DNA from: Bailinhaonella thermotolerans
Lineage (GTDB): Bacteria; Actinomycetota; Actinomycetes; Streptosporangiales; Streptosporangiaceae
Length of the DNA: 64,000 bases
NCBI RefSeq assembly: GCF_003594875.1
Contig: NZ_QZEY01000018.1
Location: 62,001 to 126,000, forward strand
Direction: 5' to 3'
The notes beneath the pieces are model-generated. The model saw only the letters and a list, made by a program, of their open reading frames with translations. It made no database searches and was not told the DNA's origin. Each line of letters opens with the position of its first letter. Positions within the stretch are counted from its first letter, which is position 1. Below are positions 36,200-45,215 of the stretch, in pieces. Made by a program: the position numbers and the translations under genes.

Positions 36200-37768
36200 C
36201 TACTTCAGCCGGAGCCGCTTCATCGTCTTGAGGAGCCCGGCCAGCGTGTCGGCGTACTTCTCGTACGGCATGCCGAACATCGGGTCGAACCCGACCAGGC
36301 GCTGGCTGGCCACGGTCTGCGCCTCGGTGTACCTCAGCAGGCCCTCCGCGCCGTGCCGCCGCCCGAGGCCGGACTCCTTCATGCCGCCCATCGGGGCGTC
36401 GTAGGACGCGAACGCCGAGCCGTACCCCTCGTTGACGTTGACCGTGCCCGCCTTGATCCGCGATCCGAGGCGGCGGCCCCGGGCGAGGTCGCGCGTCCAG
36501 ACCGAGGCGTTCAGGCCGTACGGGGTGTCGTTGGCCAGCCGGATCGCCTCGTCCTCGTCCTTGAACCGGTAGACGCTGACCACCGGGCCGAACGTCTCGT
36601 CGCGGCACAGCGCCATGTCCTCGGTCACGCCGGTGAGGACCGTGGGCTCGAAGAAGTACGGGCCCAGGTCGGGGCGCGCCTTGCCGCCCGCCAGGACCGT
36701 CGCGCCCTTGGCCACCGCGTCCTCCACGTGCGCGGTCACCGCGTCGAGCTGGCGCTGCGAGGTGAGCGAGCCCATGTCGGCGGTCCAGTCCAGGCCGGCG
36801 CCGAGCCGCATGTTCGACACGAGGCGGGTGAACTTCTCCAGGAACCGGTCGGCGATCTCCTCGGCGACGTACAGCCGCTCCATGGAGATGCAGAGCTGGC
36901 CGGCGTTGGCGAAGCAGGCGCGCAGCGCGCCGGTGGCGGCCTTGTCGATGTCGGCGTCGGCCAGCACCAGCATGGGGTTCTTGCCGCCGAGCTCCAGCGA
37001 GCAGCCGATGAGCCGCTTGGCCGCCTCCTCGGCGATCCTGCGCCCGCCGCGCGTCGAGCCGGTGAAGGCGATGTAGTCGGCCCCGTCGAGCAGCGGGCCG
37101 CCCACCTCGTCCGGGTCGCCGGCCACGACCTGCCAGACGTCCTCGGGCAGGCCCAGCTCGACCAGCAGGTCGATGGTCCACAGGACGGACAGCGTGGTCT
37201 GGGTGTCGGGCTTGTGCACGACCGCGTTCCCGGCGATCAGCGCGGGCACCACGTCGGTCACGCCCAGCGAGAGCGGGTAGTTCCACGGCGAGATCACCGA
37301 GACGACGCCCTTGGGCTGCCGCAGTTCGTACGCCTGGGTCGCGATCGGCAGGATGCCCTGGCGGCGGCGGGCGCGCAGCAGGCCCGGGCCCCGGCGCGCG
37401 TAGTAGAGCGAGCAGCCGGCGACGTCGAGCACCTCCTCGAACGCGTGCCGCCGGGCCTTGCCGGTTTCGAGCTGCACGATGTCGAGGATCTCGGCGCGCC
37501 GGTCCAGGAGCGCGTCGTGCAGCCGCTCGAACGGTCTGACCCGCTCGGCCACCGGGGTCGCCGCCCACCGGGCCGCCGCCGCGCGCGCCCTGGCGTGAGC
37601 CGTACGGACGTCGCCGGCGGCGGAGATCGGCAGCTCGGCGATCGGGTCGCCGGTCAGCGGGGTCCGGATCTCCCGGGTCGCGCCGGAGCCGTTCACCCGG
37701 GCCGTGATCGCGGTGATCCGCTCGGCGAGGCCGGGCCTCAGTGCGCTCTGTGCCGTCTTCGCAGCCAT
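36200..37768 (-). CDS. gabD2: Succinate-semialdehyde dehydrogenase (aldehyde dehydrogenase family)
   Basis: A 522-residue NAD(P)-dependent aldehyde dehydrogenase. It shows VVSVISPWNYPLSLGVTDVVPALIAGNAVVHKPDTQT (about 154-190), the nucleotide motif FTGSTRGGRRIAEEA, the catalytic Glu in LELGGKNPMLVLADADID (about 258) and the catalytic Cys in FANAGQLCISMERLYV (about 292). The extended N-terminus and closing MPYEKYADTLAGLLKTMKRLRLK match the actinobacterial GabD2 group that oxidises succinic semialdehyde to succinate. It is transcribed leftward after the beta-propeller lipoprotein gene; an inverted repeat sits upstream (37797-37820). Confidence 0.9.
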   Translation of the reverse strand: MAAKTAQSALRPGLAERITAITARVNGSGATREIRTPLTGDPIAELPISAAGDVRTAHARARAAAARWAATPVAERVRPFERLHDALLDRRAEILDIVQLETGKARRHAFEEVLDVAGCSLYYARRGPGLLRARRRQGILPIATQAYELRQPKGVVSVISPWNYPLSLGVTDVVPALIAGNAVVHKPDTQTTLSVLWTIDLLVELGLPEDVWQVVAGDPDEVGGPLLDGADYIAFTGSTRGGRRIAEEAAKRLIGCSLELGGKNPMLVLADADIDKAATGALRACFANAGQLCISMERLYVAEEIADRFLEKFTRLVSNMRLGAGLDWTADMGSLTSQRQLDAVTAHVEDAVAKGATVLAGGKARPDLGPYFFEPTVLTGVTEDMALCRDETFGPVVSVYRFKDEDEAIRLANDTPYGLNASVWTRDLARGRRLGSRIKAGTVNVNEGYGSAFASYDAPMGGMKESGLGRRHGAEGLLRYTEAQTVASQRLVGFDPMFGMPYEKYADTLAGLLKTMKRLRLK

Positions 37769-37796
37769 GCCCGAAGCGTATGGCCGCCGGGCACCA

Positions 37797-37820
37797 CTTC
37801 GCTACTACCGAGTAACGAAG
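37797..37820. promoter_or_regulatory. Inverted repeat upstream of gabD2
   Basis: CTTCGCTACT and AGTAACGAAG pair at nine of ten positions around ACCG, 29 bases upstream of the gabD2 start and just after the preceding stop codon. It may be an operator or a weak terminator. Confidence 0.5.
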
Positions 37821-37843
37821 GGCCGCCGGGTGGCGAGGGCGGG

Positions 37844-40021
37844 CTACCGGGTGACGAAGGCGGTCCAGCCCCGGTCCGAGAGGTCGGCCAGGCCCGAGGC
37901 CTTCAGCCCCTGCTCCGACATCGTCCACAGCGTGTCGCCGATGACGAGCGAGCGCCTGATCCCCGGCTGCTCGGGCGCGAAGCCCGGGCTCCCGGCCCGC
38001 GGGTGCCTGATCCGGCCCAGCTCGCGCACCTCGCCGTCGCGCACCGACAGCACGAGCGCGCCGCTCTCACTCCGGCCCTCCTCGTAGCGGTTGTACGGCA
38101 CCGCCGTCAGCCCGGTCGCCGGCCAGTACAGGAAGGCGTGCGGGTCGTACTCGGCCTCCGAGCCGGAGTTCTTCAGGAAGTACTGGGACAGGCGGCGCGG
38201 GTTCGCCGGGTCGCTCACGTCGAACAGGGAGAGCTGGCTGCCGCGCACGCGGCCCTTCTCGTCGGCCTCCTGGCCCAGGCCGATCAGGCGGCCCTCCCCG
38301 GCGGGGTGGAGGTAGGCGGAGTACCCGGTGATCTTCAGCTCGCCGGTGACGCGGGGCCTGGCGGGGTCGCGCAGGTCGATCGTGTAGAGGGGGTCGGTCT
38401 GCCGGAAGGTGACCACGTAGCCGACCGGGCCGATGAAGCGCACCGAGTAGATGCGCTCGCCCTTGCCCAGGCCGTCCACCTGGCCCGTCCTGGCGAGGGT
38501 GCCGGCGTCGAGGACGTACACCGCGCTCCGCGAGGCCGGGGCCCGGTCCGGGACGTCGGGCTCGAAGCCGGACTCGGTGGTGGCGACGCGCAGGTGGCCC
38601 TCGTGCTCGGACAGGGAGTACTGGTTGAGGAGGCGGCCGGGCACGGCTCCGGAGGTCACGTAGCGGGGCGCGCCCCCGCCGGAGACGTCGAAGCGGTGGA
38701 TCTCGGTGCGCTCCTCGGGCCCCGTGGGCGAGGGCGACGGCGTGATCGGGCTCCCCGTGGGACCGGGGGTGCCGGGAGTGCCGGGAGTGCCGGGCGTCGC
38801 GGTGGCCGTGGCGGTGCTGGTGGCCGTGGCGGTGGGCTCCGGCGGGGCGATCGTGGTCAGGCTCGGGTCCTCGCCGGGCTGGACCGGCCGGTCCGGATCG
38901 GTCGCGCGGGGAGTCCCCGGGGTCGCCTCGGGCGTCGCGGGCTTCTCCGGGATCTCGGGCCGGGGCTCGGGCTCGACCGGGCTCGGCCGCCGCCACAGCC
39001 CCGCGTTGCTCGTCACGTAGAGGCTGCGCGCGGTGCCGTACACCGTGTCGCCGTCGGCGGCCACGGTGATCGGGCCGGTGTCGCCGAGCCCGCGCGAGAG
39101 GTCGATCGTGTGCACGGTCAGCAGGGACGTGCCGGTGAACTCCTTCGGGTGGCTGATCCGGTCGCACGGCACCGTCGCCGAGCGCTTGGACCCGCCCTCC
39201 TCGACGGAGTACTTCGGCAGCCACGCCGACAGCGGCGCCTTCCGCACGGCCGCGCGGTTGCGCTCGGTCAGCTTCGCCTCGTCCGAGGCCGGCCCCGGCG
39301 GCGGGAACTCGATGCGCGGCCCGGACTTGACCACGACCCGCGCCACCGAGCCGATCTGCCGCGCGTCCAGGTAGGACGAGTCGTCGGCGGTCAGCGTGCC
39401 CAGCCTGCGCGGCTCCCCGGCCAGGTCCACCAGGATCAGCCGCGTCCCCGTGCCGTACGGCCCCGCGGGCCTCATCCGGTCCGCGGCGTACGGCACCATG
39501 CCGAGGTTGTTCACCAGCGCCAGCAGCCGGTCGCCGTACAGGAGCAGCTCGATCGAGTTGTAGCCATCCTCCTTCGGCACGAGCCGCAGCGTCCCGGTGA
39601 CCTTGCGCGACGCCGCGTCCACCACCTGGAGCACCCCGGCCGACACCGACACGATGCGCTTCCCGTCGGTCTTGACGACGTCGGGCTCGTCCACCCCCGC
39701 CTCGTGCACGTTCGTCGAGGAGTGCTCCTGCGCCTTGGCCCTGCCCTCCCCGGGTACGGCGGAGCGCATGGCCACCGCGTCCTCGACGGCGAGCGGCGTC
39801 ACCGGGCCCAGGCCGTACGGCCCGGCCTGCGCCTCCGTGGCACGCCGCAGGCTCCCGAGCACGTCGTCGCAGCTCGTGAACGACACCAGCCGCACCTCGC
39901 CGAGCCTGGTCTTCGGGGGCGCGCCCCCTTGGGACGGGCCCCCGCTGCAGGCGGCGAGGGCGAGGAGCCCGAGGGCGGTCACGGCGGCGGTTCGCGGAGC
40001 GGACATGCCACTTGGACGCAT
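37844..40021 (-). CDS. Lipoprotein with beta-propeller domain
   Basis: A 725-residue secreted lipoprotein: signal peptide with TAAVTALGLLALAAC (lipobox LAAC) near residues 10-24, then a Gly/Ser/Pro spacer and the Beta_propel-type domain (SSTNVHEAGVDEPDVVKTDGKRIVSVSAGVLQVVDA … VTFRQTDPLYTIDLRDPARPRVTGELKITGYSAYLHPAGEGRLIGLGQEAD … DPHAFLYWPATGLTAVPYN). A threonine/proline/alanine-rich linker (about 385-440, with ATATPGTPGTPGTPG) interrupts it. ATG 40021 is chosen; ATG 40006 is an equally good start. Function is unknown for the whole family; the anchor suggests a cell-surface role. Confidence 0.88.
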   Translation of the reverse strand: MRPSGMSAPRTAAVTALGLLALAACSGGPSQGGAPPKTRLGEVRLVSFTSCDDVLGSLRRATEAQAGPYGLGPVTPLAVEDAVAMRSAVPGEGRAKAQEHSSTNVHEAGVDEPDVVKTDGKRIVSVSAGVLQVVDAASRKVTGTLRLVPKEDGYNSIELLLYGDRLLALVNNLGMVPYAADRMRPAGPYGTGTRLILVDLAGEPRRLGTLTADDSSYLDARQIGSVARVVVKSGPRIEFPPPGPASDEAKLTERNRAAVRKAPLSAWLPKYSVEEGGSKRSATVPCDRISHPKEFTGTSLLTVHTIDLSRGLGDTGPITVAADGDTVYGTARSLYVTSNAGLWRRPSPVEPEPRPEIPEKPATPEATPGTPRATDPDRPVQPGEDPSLTTIAPPEPTATATSTATATATPGTPGTPGTPGPTGSPITPSPSPTGPEERTEIHRFDVSGGGAPRYVTSGAVPGRLLNQYSLSEHEGHLRVATTESGFEPDVPDRAPASRSAVYVLDAGTLARTGQVDGLGKGERIYSVRFIGPVGYVVTFRQTDPLYTIDLRDPARPRVTGELKITGYSAYLHPAGEGRLIGLGQEADEKGRVRGSQLSLFDVSDPANPRRLSQYFLKNSGSEAEYDPHAFLYWPATGLTAVPYNRYEEGRSESGALVLSVRDGEVRELGRIRHPRAGSPGFAPEQPGIRRSLVIGDTLWTMSEQGLKASGLADLSDRGWTAFVTR

Positions 40022-40132
40022 GAGCCGCCGATTGCGTTCAAGATTCCCGGCACCGCCCGCCCGGCCGGCGCTCAAGGCCGCTCAGAGCGCCAGGGGCGTA
40101 CGAGAGCCGGGAGCCCCAGGGCGCTCAGAGGG

Positions 40133-40212
40133 TCAGGGGTGGGGAGCGACGCGCCGCCGGATCCGCGGGGATCGGCAGCGAGTCCTCAGGGCGTCAGGGG
40201 TGGGGCGCGACG
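40133..40212. repeat. 19-bp direct repeat including the end of the glycerol-3-phosphate dehydrogenase gene
   Basis: The copies at 40133-40151 and 40194-40212 share 18 of 19 bases, beginning TCAGGGGTGGGG. The second is the last codons and stop of the gene at 40194, read on the minus strand; the first lies 61 bp further along that transcript. Confidence 0.8.
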
Positions 40213-41924
40213 GGGACGATCTCGGGGGCGCCCAGGCGGATGGCGTCGGCCTCAAGGTCGTTGTCCTGCTCCTGGGAGGCGCGCTCGGCCTCAACGCGCT
40301 TGGTGTAGTGATCCACCTCGCGGCTCACCTGGGCCTCGTCCCAGCCCAGCGGCCCGGCCATCAGCTCGGCCGCCTGCCTGGCGGTGGCCACGCCCCGGTG
40401 GAACGTCTCGATCGAGATGTGGGTGCGGCGGGCCAGGACGTCGTCCAGGTGCCGCGCGCCCTCGCAGGTGGCGGCGTAGACGACCTCGGCGCGCAGGTAG
40501 TCGTCGGCCCCGGTCAGCGGCCGGCCCAGCTCCGGGTTCTCCGCGATCAGCGCCAGCACCTCGTCCACGAGCGAGCCGTACCGCTGGAGCAGGTGCTCGA
40601 TGCGGGCCACGTGCAGCCCCGACCGGTCCGCGAGCCGCTGCCGGGAGTTCCACAGCGCCTGGTACCCCTCCGCGCCCACCAGCGGCACCCGGTCCGTGCA
40701 GGACGGCGGGACCCGCTGGTCGAGCCCGTGCGCCACCGCGTCCACGGCGTCCTTGGCCATCACCCGGTAGGTGGTGTACTTCCCGCCCGCGACCATGACC
40801 AGGCCGGGCACGGGGTGGGTGACGACGTGCTCGCGCGACAGCTTCGAGGTCTCGTCCGACTCCCCGGCCAGCAGCGGCCGCAGCCCGGCGTACACCCCCT
40901 CCACGTCGTCGCGGGTCAGCGGCACCCCGAGCACCGCGTTCACGTGCGCCAGCAGGTAGTCGATGTCCAGCCGGGACGCCGCGGGGTGCGCCAGGTCCAG
41001 CCGCCAGTCGGTGTCCGTGGTGCCGATGATCCAGTGCCGCCCCCACGGGATCACGAAGAGCACCGACTTCTCCGTGCGCAGGATCAGCCCGGTGCTGGAG
41101 TGGATGCGGTCGCGCGGCACGACCAGGTGGATCCCCTTGGACGCCCGCACGTGGATCTGCCCGCGCCCGCCCACGAGCGCCTGGATGTCGTCGGTCCACA
41201 CCCCCGTGGCGTTCACCACCTGCCGGGCCCGCACGTCGAACTCGGCGCCGCCCTCCAGGTCGCGCACGCGCACCCCGGTCACGCGCTCGCCCTCGCGCAG
41301 GAACCCCACCACCTGCGTCCGCGACGCCACGCGCGCGCCGTACGCGGCCGCCGTGCGCAGCAGGGTCATGACGTAGCGGGCGTCGTCCACCTGCGCGTCC
41401 CAGTACTGCACCGCGCCGACGAACGCCGACCGCTTCAGCGCCGGGGCCAGCCGCAGCGCCCGCGCCCGCGAGAGCTGCCGGTGGCGCGGCACCCCGCGCG
41501 TCATCCCCAGCGAGGCGCCGAGGGTGTCGTAGAGGGTCACGCCGGCTCCCACATAGCCCCGCTCCCACACCCGGTGGGTCAGCGGGAACAGGAACGGCAC
41601 CGGCCGCACCAGATGCGGCGCGATCCGCTGGAGCAGCAGCGCCCGCTCCTGGAGCGCCTCCCTGACCAGCTCGAAGTTGAGCTGTTCGAGGTACCGCAGC
41701 CCGCCGTGGATCAGCTTGGAGGACCGTGACGACGTCCCCGAGGCGAAGTCCCGCGCCTCCGCCAGCCCCACGGTCAGCCCGCGCGTGGCCGCGTCCAGCG
41801 CCACCCCGGCGCCCACGACCCCGCCGCCGACCACGAAGACGTCCACCTCGCGCTCGCCCAGCCCCCGGAGCGCGGCCTCCCGCTCCGCGGGTCCCAGCCG
41901 CGAGCCCCCCAGCGCCCCCGTCAT
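40194..41924 (-). CDS. glpD: Glycerol-3-phosphate dehydrogenase, FAD-dependent
   Basis: A 576-residue flavoprotein with the FAD motif DVFVVGGGVVGAGVALDAATRGLTVGLAEARDFASGTSSRSSKLIHGGLRYL near residues 27-80, where the second half is the GlpD signature, and GGKYTTYRVMAKDAVDAV (about 386-403), followed by the GlpD C-terminal domain. It oxidises sn-glycerol 3-phosphate to dihydroxyacetone phosphate at the membrane, passing electrons to quinone. GGAGGG (41928-41933) sets the start at ATG 41924; earlier in-frame codons lack a ribosome site. Confidence 0.96.
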   Translation of the reverse strand: MTGALGGSRLGPAEREAALRGLGEREVDVFVVGGGVVGAGVALDAATRGLTVGLAEARDFASGTSSRSSKLIHGGLRYLEQLNFELVREALQERALLLQRIAPHLVRPVPFLFPLTHRVWERGYVGAGVTLYDTLGASLGMTRGVPRHRQLSRARALRLAPALKRSAFVGAVQYWDAQVDDARYVMTLLRTAAAYGARVASRTQVVGFLREGERVTGVRVRDLEGGAEFDVRARQVVNATGVWTDDIQALVGGRGQIHVRASKGIHLVVPRDRIHSSTGLILRTEKSVLFVIPWGRHWIIGTTDTDWRLDLAHPAASRLDIDYLLAHVNAVLGVPLTRDDVEGVYAGLRPLLAGESDETSKLSREHVVTHPVPGLVMVAGGKYTTYRVMAKDAVDAVAHGLDQRVPPSCTDRVPLVGAEGYQALWNSRQRLADRSGLHVARIEHLLQRYGSLVDEVLALIAENPELGRPLTGADDYLRAEVVYAATCEGARHLDDVLARRTHISIETFHRGVATARQAAELMAGPLGWDEAQVSREVDHYTKRVEAERASQEQDNDLEADAIRLGAPEIVPVAPHP

Positions 41925-42077
41925 CCACCCTCCCACCGGCAGTCGTACGGCGTCACGCGAGCGATATTTACCCACCCGAAGCCCCGCAATCCCCGCCCGC
42001 CCCGGCCGGGGGACGGGGGCAACCGACATCGTACGGGCGGAGCCGCCGGGCGCCAGAGGGCGGCCCCGGAACGCGGT

Positions 42078-42305
42078 TCAGGAGCGGATGGCCGTGCCGG
42101 CCGCGACGACCACGGCGCCGAAGGCGGCGAGGATCAGGTTCGCGTACAGCTCGTAGCCGGTGAGGAAGTCGAGCCGGGGGATGACGACGCGGTTGAAGAA
42201 GTTGAGGACCACGCCCATGAACGGCTGGACCGCCACGTGGTCGATCGCGCCGCTGACGCCCTGGAGGACCAGCACGAGGCCGAGGAACTGGATGGCTTTT
42301 CGCAT
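42078..42305 (-). CDS. Small two-pass membrane protein
   Basis: A 75-residue protein with hydrophobic segments at about 5-21 (IQFLGLVLVLQGVSGAI) and 54-70 (LILAAFGAVVVAAGTAI) and a central NFFNRVVIPRLDFLTGYELYANL. The start is ATG 42305; an in-frame upstream extension is Arg-rich and not membrane-like. It resembles short uncharacterised actinobacterial membrane proteins. It is divergent from the sensor kinase gene, so the two may share a control region (42306-42513). Function unknown. Confidence 0.75.
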   Translation of the reverse strand: MRKAIQFLGLVLVLQGVSGAIDHVAVQPFMGVVLNFFNRVVIPRLDFLTGYELYANLILAAFGAVVVAAGTAIRS

Positions 42306-42397
42306 GGGCCAGACGCTAGGGACGCGGCGTCCCGCGCCGGATCGGGCGGCGGTATGGCGTTCGCCCACCTTCGTCCATCCTTCGGCCCGGCCGGCGC

Positions 42398-42430
42398 GAC
42401 CGAGGTATCCCCTTCGGCGACTTCGGTATC
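42398..42430. promoter_or_regulatory. 21-bp-spaced direct repeats upstream of the two-component operon
   Basis: GACCGAGGTATC (42398-42409) and GACTTCGGTATC (42419-42430) match at 10 of 12 bases, centred 21 bp apart, two helical turns. They are possible sites for the NarL-type response regulator encoded downstream. Confidence 0.4.
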
Positions 42431-42513
42431 GACCGCCCCCGCGACCGGGGACTGCGGTGGGCGCGCCGCCGTACGCTCGCGGAGATGGAGGAACTGATCC
42501 CGGGGTGGGCGAG

Positions 42514-43665
42514 ATGACCGGTGAGAGGCCCGTGAGGCGGCGGCGCACGGCGCGCGACTGGGTCGTGGACCTCGCGCTGTTCTGCGGCGCGGCGTGGGTC
42601 GGGCTGGTGGTCGTCGGGCTGCGGGTGGAGTCCGGGGCGATGCCGCCGGAGTGGCTGTTCGGGCTCGACCAGCTCAGCGGCGCGCTGGGCTGCCTGGCGC
42701 TGTGGCTGCGGCGGCGGTGGCCGTTCGGGCTGGCGGTGGCGCTGGCCCTGATGTCCTCCTACTCGGAGTTCGTGGCGGGCGCCCTGTTCGTGGCGTTGTT
42801 CTCGGTCGCCGTGCACCGGCCGCCGCGCGTGGCCATGACGGCGCTCGGGCTGAGCCTGGTGTCCGGGGTCGTCTTCGCGCTGATCCGGCCGGAGCCGCAC
42901 GAGTCCGACGCCGCGCTGTGGGTGCTCGGCTCGACGCTGAGCGCGGCCGCTGTCGGGTGGGGGCTGTTCGTGCAGCACCGGCGGCGGCTGGCCGAGTCGC
43001 TGCGGGAGCGCGCCGCCCGCGCCGAGGAGGAGGCCCGGCTGCGCGCCGAGCAGGCCCAGCACCAGGCGCGCGAGGCGATCGCCCGCGAGATCCACGACGT
43101 CCTCGGTCACCGGTTGTCGCTGCTCAGCGTGCACGCGGGCGCCCTGCAGTACCGCCCGGACGCCCCGCCGGAGGACCTCTCCCACGCCGCGAAGGTCATC
43201 CGCGAGAGCGCGCACGCCGCCCTCCAGGACCTGCGCGAGGTGATCGGCGTCCTCCGCGCCCCCGTCGGCGAGCTGCCCCAGCCCACCCTCGCCGACGTCC
43301 ACCAGCTCACCGCCGAGTCCGCCCGCGCCGGCATGAGCGTCTCGCTGAGCGAGTCCCTGCCCGCCCCGGTCCCCGACGGCCCCGGCCGTACGGCGTACCG
43401 CGTGGTGCAGGAGGCCCTCACCAACGCGCGCAAGCACGCCCCGGGGGCGCGGGTCGCCGTACGCCTGTCGGGGGCGCCGGGGGAGGGGCTGTCGGTGGAG
43501 GTCACGAACACCGCCGCGAGGGGCCCCGCGCCGCCGGCCGCCGGCGCCGGTCAGGGGCTCATCGGGCTGGCCGAACGCGTCTCGCTCGCGCGGGGCCGGC
43601 TGGAGCACGGCCCGGCGGGCGAAGGTGGCTGGCGGGTCGCGGCCTGGCTACCCTGGCCCTCGTGA
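42514..43665 (+). CDS. Sensor histidine kinase, NarL/DesK type
   Basis: A 383-residue membrane kinase. Four to five membrane segments occupy about residues 12-155 (VVDLALFCGAAWVGLVVVGL, LALMSSYSEFVAGALFVALFSVAV and others). A coiled-coil stretch ERAARAEEEARLRAEQAQHQ leads to the HisKA_3 box REAIAREIHDVLGHRLSLLSVHAGALQYR with the phosphorylated His near 196. The ATPase part has VVQEALTNARKHAPGARV and GQGLIGLAERVSLARGRLEHG. The start is ATG 42514. It overlaps its response regulator by GTGA. The signal is unknown. Confidence 0.94.
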   Translation: MTGERPVRRRRTARDWVVDLALFCGAAWVGLVVVGLRVESGAMPPEWLFGLDQLSGALGCLALWLRRRWPFGLAVALALMSSYSEFVAGALFVALFSVAVHRPPRVAMTALGLSLVSGVVFALIRPEPHESDAALWVLGSTLSAAAVGWGLFVQHRRRLAESLRERAARAEEEARLRAEQAQHQAREAIAREIHDVLGHRLSLLSVHAGALQYRPDAPPEDLSHAAKVIRESAHAALQDLREVIGVLRAPVGELPQPTLADVHQLTAESARAGMSVSLSESLPAPVPDGPGRTAYRVVQEALTNARKHAPGARVAVRLSGAPGEGLSVEVTNTAARGPAPPAAGAGQGLIGLAERVSLARGRLEHGPAGEGGWRVAAWLPWPS

Positions 43666-44339
43666 CCTCCCCGGACGCGGCGGCCGTCGCCGTACTGATC
43701 GCCGACGACGATCCCCTGGTGCGCTCCGGCCTCACCATGATGCTCGGCGGGGATCCCGCCATCCGCGTGGTGGCCCAGGCCGGCGACGGGGCCCAGGTCC
43801 TCGCCGAGGTCGAACGCCACGCCCCCGACGTGGTCCTGATGGACATCCGCATGCCCGGCATGGACGGCCTCACCGCCACCGAGGCCCTCCGCTCCCGCCC
43901 CGGCGCCCCCGAGGTGATCGTCCTCACCACCTTCGACGCCGACGAGCACGTCCTCCGCGCCCTGCGCGCCGGAGCGGCGGGCTTCCTCCTCAAGGACACC
44001 CCGCCCGACGAGATAGTCCAGGCCGTCCGCCAGGTCGCCCGCGGCCTCCCCGTGCTCTCCCCGTCGGTGACCCGCCGCCTGATGGCCCGGGTGGCCGAGT
44101 CCGCCGCCGACCGCCGCCAGGCCGAGGCCCGCGCCGGCCTCGCCCTCCTCAACGACCGGGAACGCGAGGTGGCCCTGGCGGTGGGCCAGGGCCACAGCAA
44201 CGCCCAGATAGCCGCCGCCCTCCACCTGAGCGTCCCCACCGTGAAGACCCACGTGAGCAACATCCTCACGAAACTGAACCTCAACAACCGAGTCCAGATA
44301 GCCCTCCTCACCCACGACGCCGACCTCCCCACCCCCTGA
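43662..44339 (+). CDS. LuxR/NarL-family response regulator
   Basis: A 225-residue regulator paired with the kinase upstream. The receiver domain has LIADDDPLVRSGLTMML with the acidic pocket, phosphorylation site D61 in DVVLMDIRMPGMDGLTATEAL, T in VIVLTTFDADEHV and K in GFLLKDTPPDEI. The LuxR helix-turn-helix spans about 160-218 (LLNDREREVALAVGQGHSNAQIAAALHLSVPTVKTHVSNILTKLNLNNRVQIALL). The start is GTG 43662 overlapping the kinase stop. Its targets are unknown; direct repeats upstream of the operon may be autoregulatory sites. Confidence 0.95.
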   Translation: MTSPDAAAVAVLIADDDPLVRSGLTMMLGGDPAIRVVAQAGDGAQVLAEVERHAPDVVLMDIRMPGMDGLTATEALRSRPGAPEVIVLTTFDADEHVLRALRAGAAGFLLKDTPPDEIVQAVRQVARGLPVLSPSVTRRLMARVAESAADRRQAEARAGLALLNDREREVALAVGQGHSNAQIAAALHLSVPTVKTHVSNILTKLNLNNRVQIALLTHDADLPTP

Positions 44340-44510
44340 CCACCTCCCAGGCCGCGCCCCTCGTCTTCACCACCGCCGAATGGTCCAGGTTTCTCGGGAC
44401 GCTCAAGGGGCTCTGACGCCCGATCGTGATTCCGCCACGCGGAGATCACCGTTTCCCCGGGGGTGAAGGCCCCGGCGCCGGGGATTCCGGGGGGCGCCGG
44501 CGGGGGTGGG

Positions 44511-45209
44511 TCAGAGCCAGTCGTCGATGGACTTCATGAAGGGGGTGAAGAGGTGGCGGTGGATGGTGTGTTCGGCGCCGGGGACGACGCGGACCTCGAA
44601 GCCCTTGGCCTGGAGCTCGCCGGCGTAGGCGGGCGGGACCAGGAAGCTGGGGTCGGCTAGCTGGACCAGGGAGGGGACCACCAGGGGCGGGGTGTGGTCC
44701 ACACCGGCGTAGGGGGCCAGGGCGTGGCCGGTGGCCTCGTCCCAGTCGGCCAGGCCGGCGAGTTCGATGGGGATCTCGTCCTCCGGCCAGCCGGGGTGCG
44801 CGGCGCGGACCTGGGCGGCGTCGGAGTTCTTGAGCCGGGTGAACACCTCGGTCATGGGGGTGCCGTCGGGCAGGCTCGGCATGCGGAACGCGGGGTCGGA
44901 GTAGATGGCACGGGCGGGCCGCAGGCGCTCCACCGCCAGGCCCAGCGTGAGGCCGCCCAGGGAATGGCCGATGGCCAGGTCGGGGGCGTGCGGGACCGAC
45001 TCCAGCAGCGCGGACGCGAACACCTCCGGGTCGTAGGACTCGGCGCGGGGCGAGGCGCCGTGCCCCGGCAGGTCCACGGCCAGCACCCGGTACCCGCGCT
45101 CGGCCAGCGCGGGCCCCACCCGCCACCAGGCCCGTGAGTCGGACATGATCCCGTGGACCAGCACGGCGATCCTGTCCCCCGAACCCCACTCGCGGACGTA
45201 CGACTTCAT
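44511..45209 (-). CDS. Alpha/beta hydrolase
   Basis: A 232-residue hydrolase with the oxyanion-loop motif LVHGIMSDSRAWWRVGPALAERGYRVLAVDLPGHGAS, the nucleophile elbow IGHSLGGLTLGLA (Ser near residue 81), an acidic residue late in the sequence and the catalytic His in VPGAEHTIHRHLF. No signal peptide. It begins six bases after the MFS transporter gene ends, on the same strand, so the two should be co-transcribed and it may process the imported compound. The substrate is unknown. Confidence 0.9.
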   Translation of the reverse strand: MKSYVREWGSGDRIAVLVHGIMSDSRAWWRVGPALAERGYRVLAVDLPGHGASPRAESYDPEVFASALLESVPHAPDLAIGHSLGGLTLGLAVERLRPARAIYSDPAFRMPSLPDGTPMTEVFTRLKNSDAAQVRAAHPGWPEDEIPIELAGLADWDEATGHALAPYAGVDHTPPLVVPSLVQLADPSFLVPPAYAGELQAKGFEVRVVPGAEHTIHRHLFTPFMKSIDDWL

Positions 45210-45215
45210 CAGGGA

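Noticed and set aside
36353-40798. 1481-codon open frame on the plus strand
   Set aside because: It is antisense to the aldehyde dehydrogenase, beta-propeller and glpD genes, each of which has strong family motifs.
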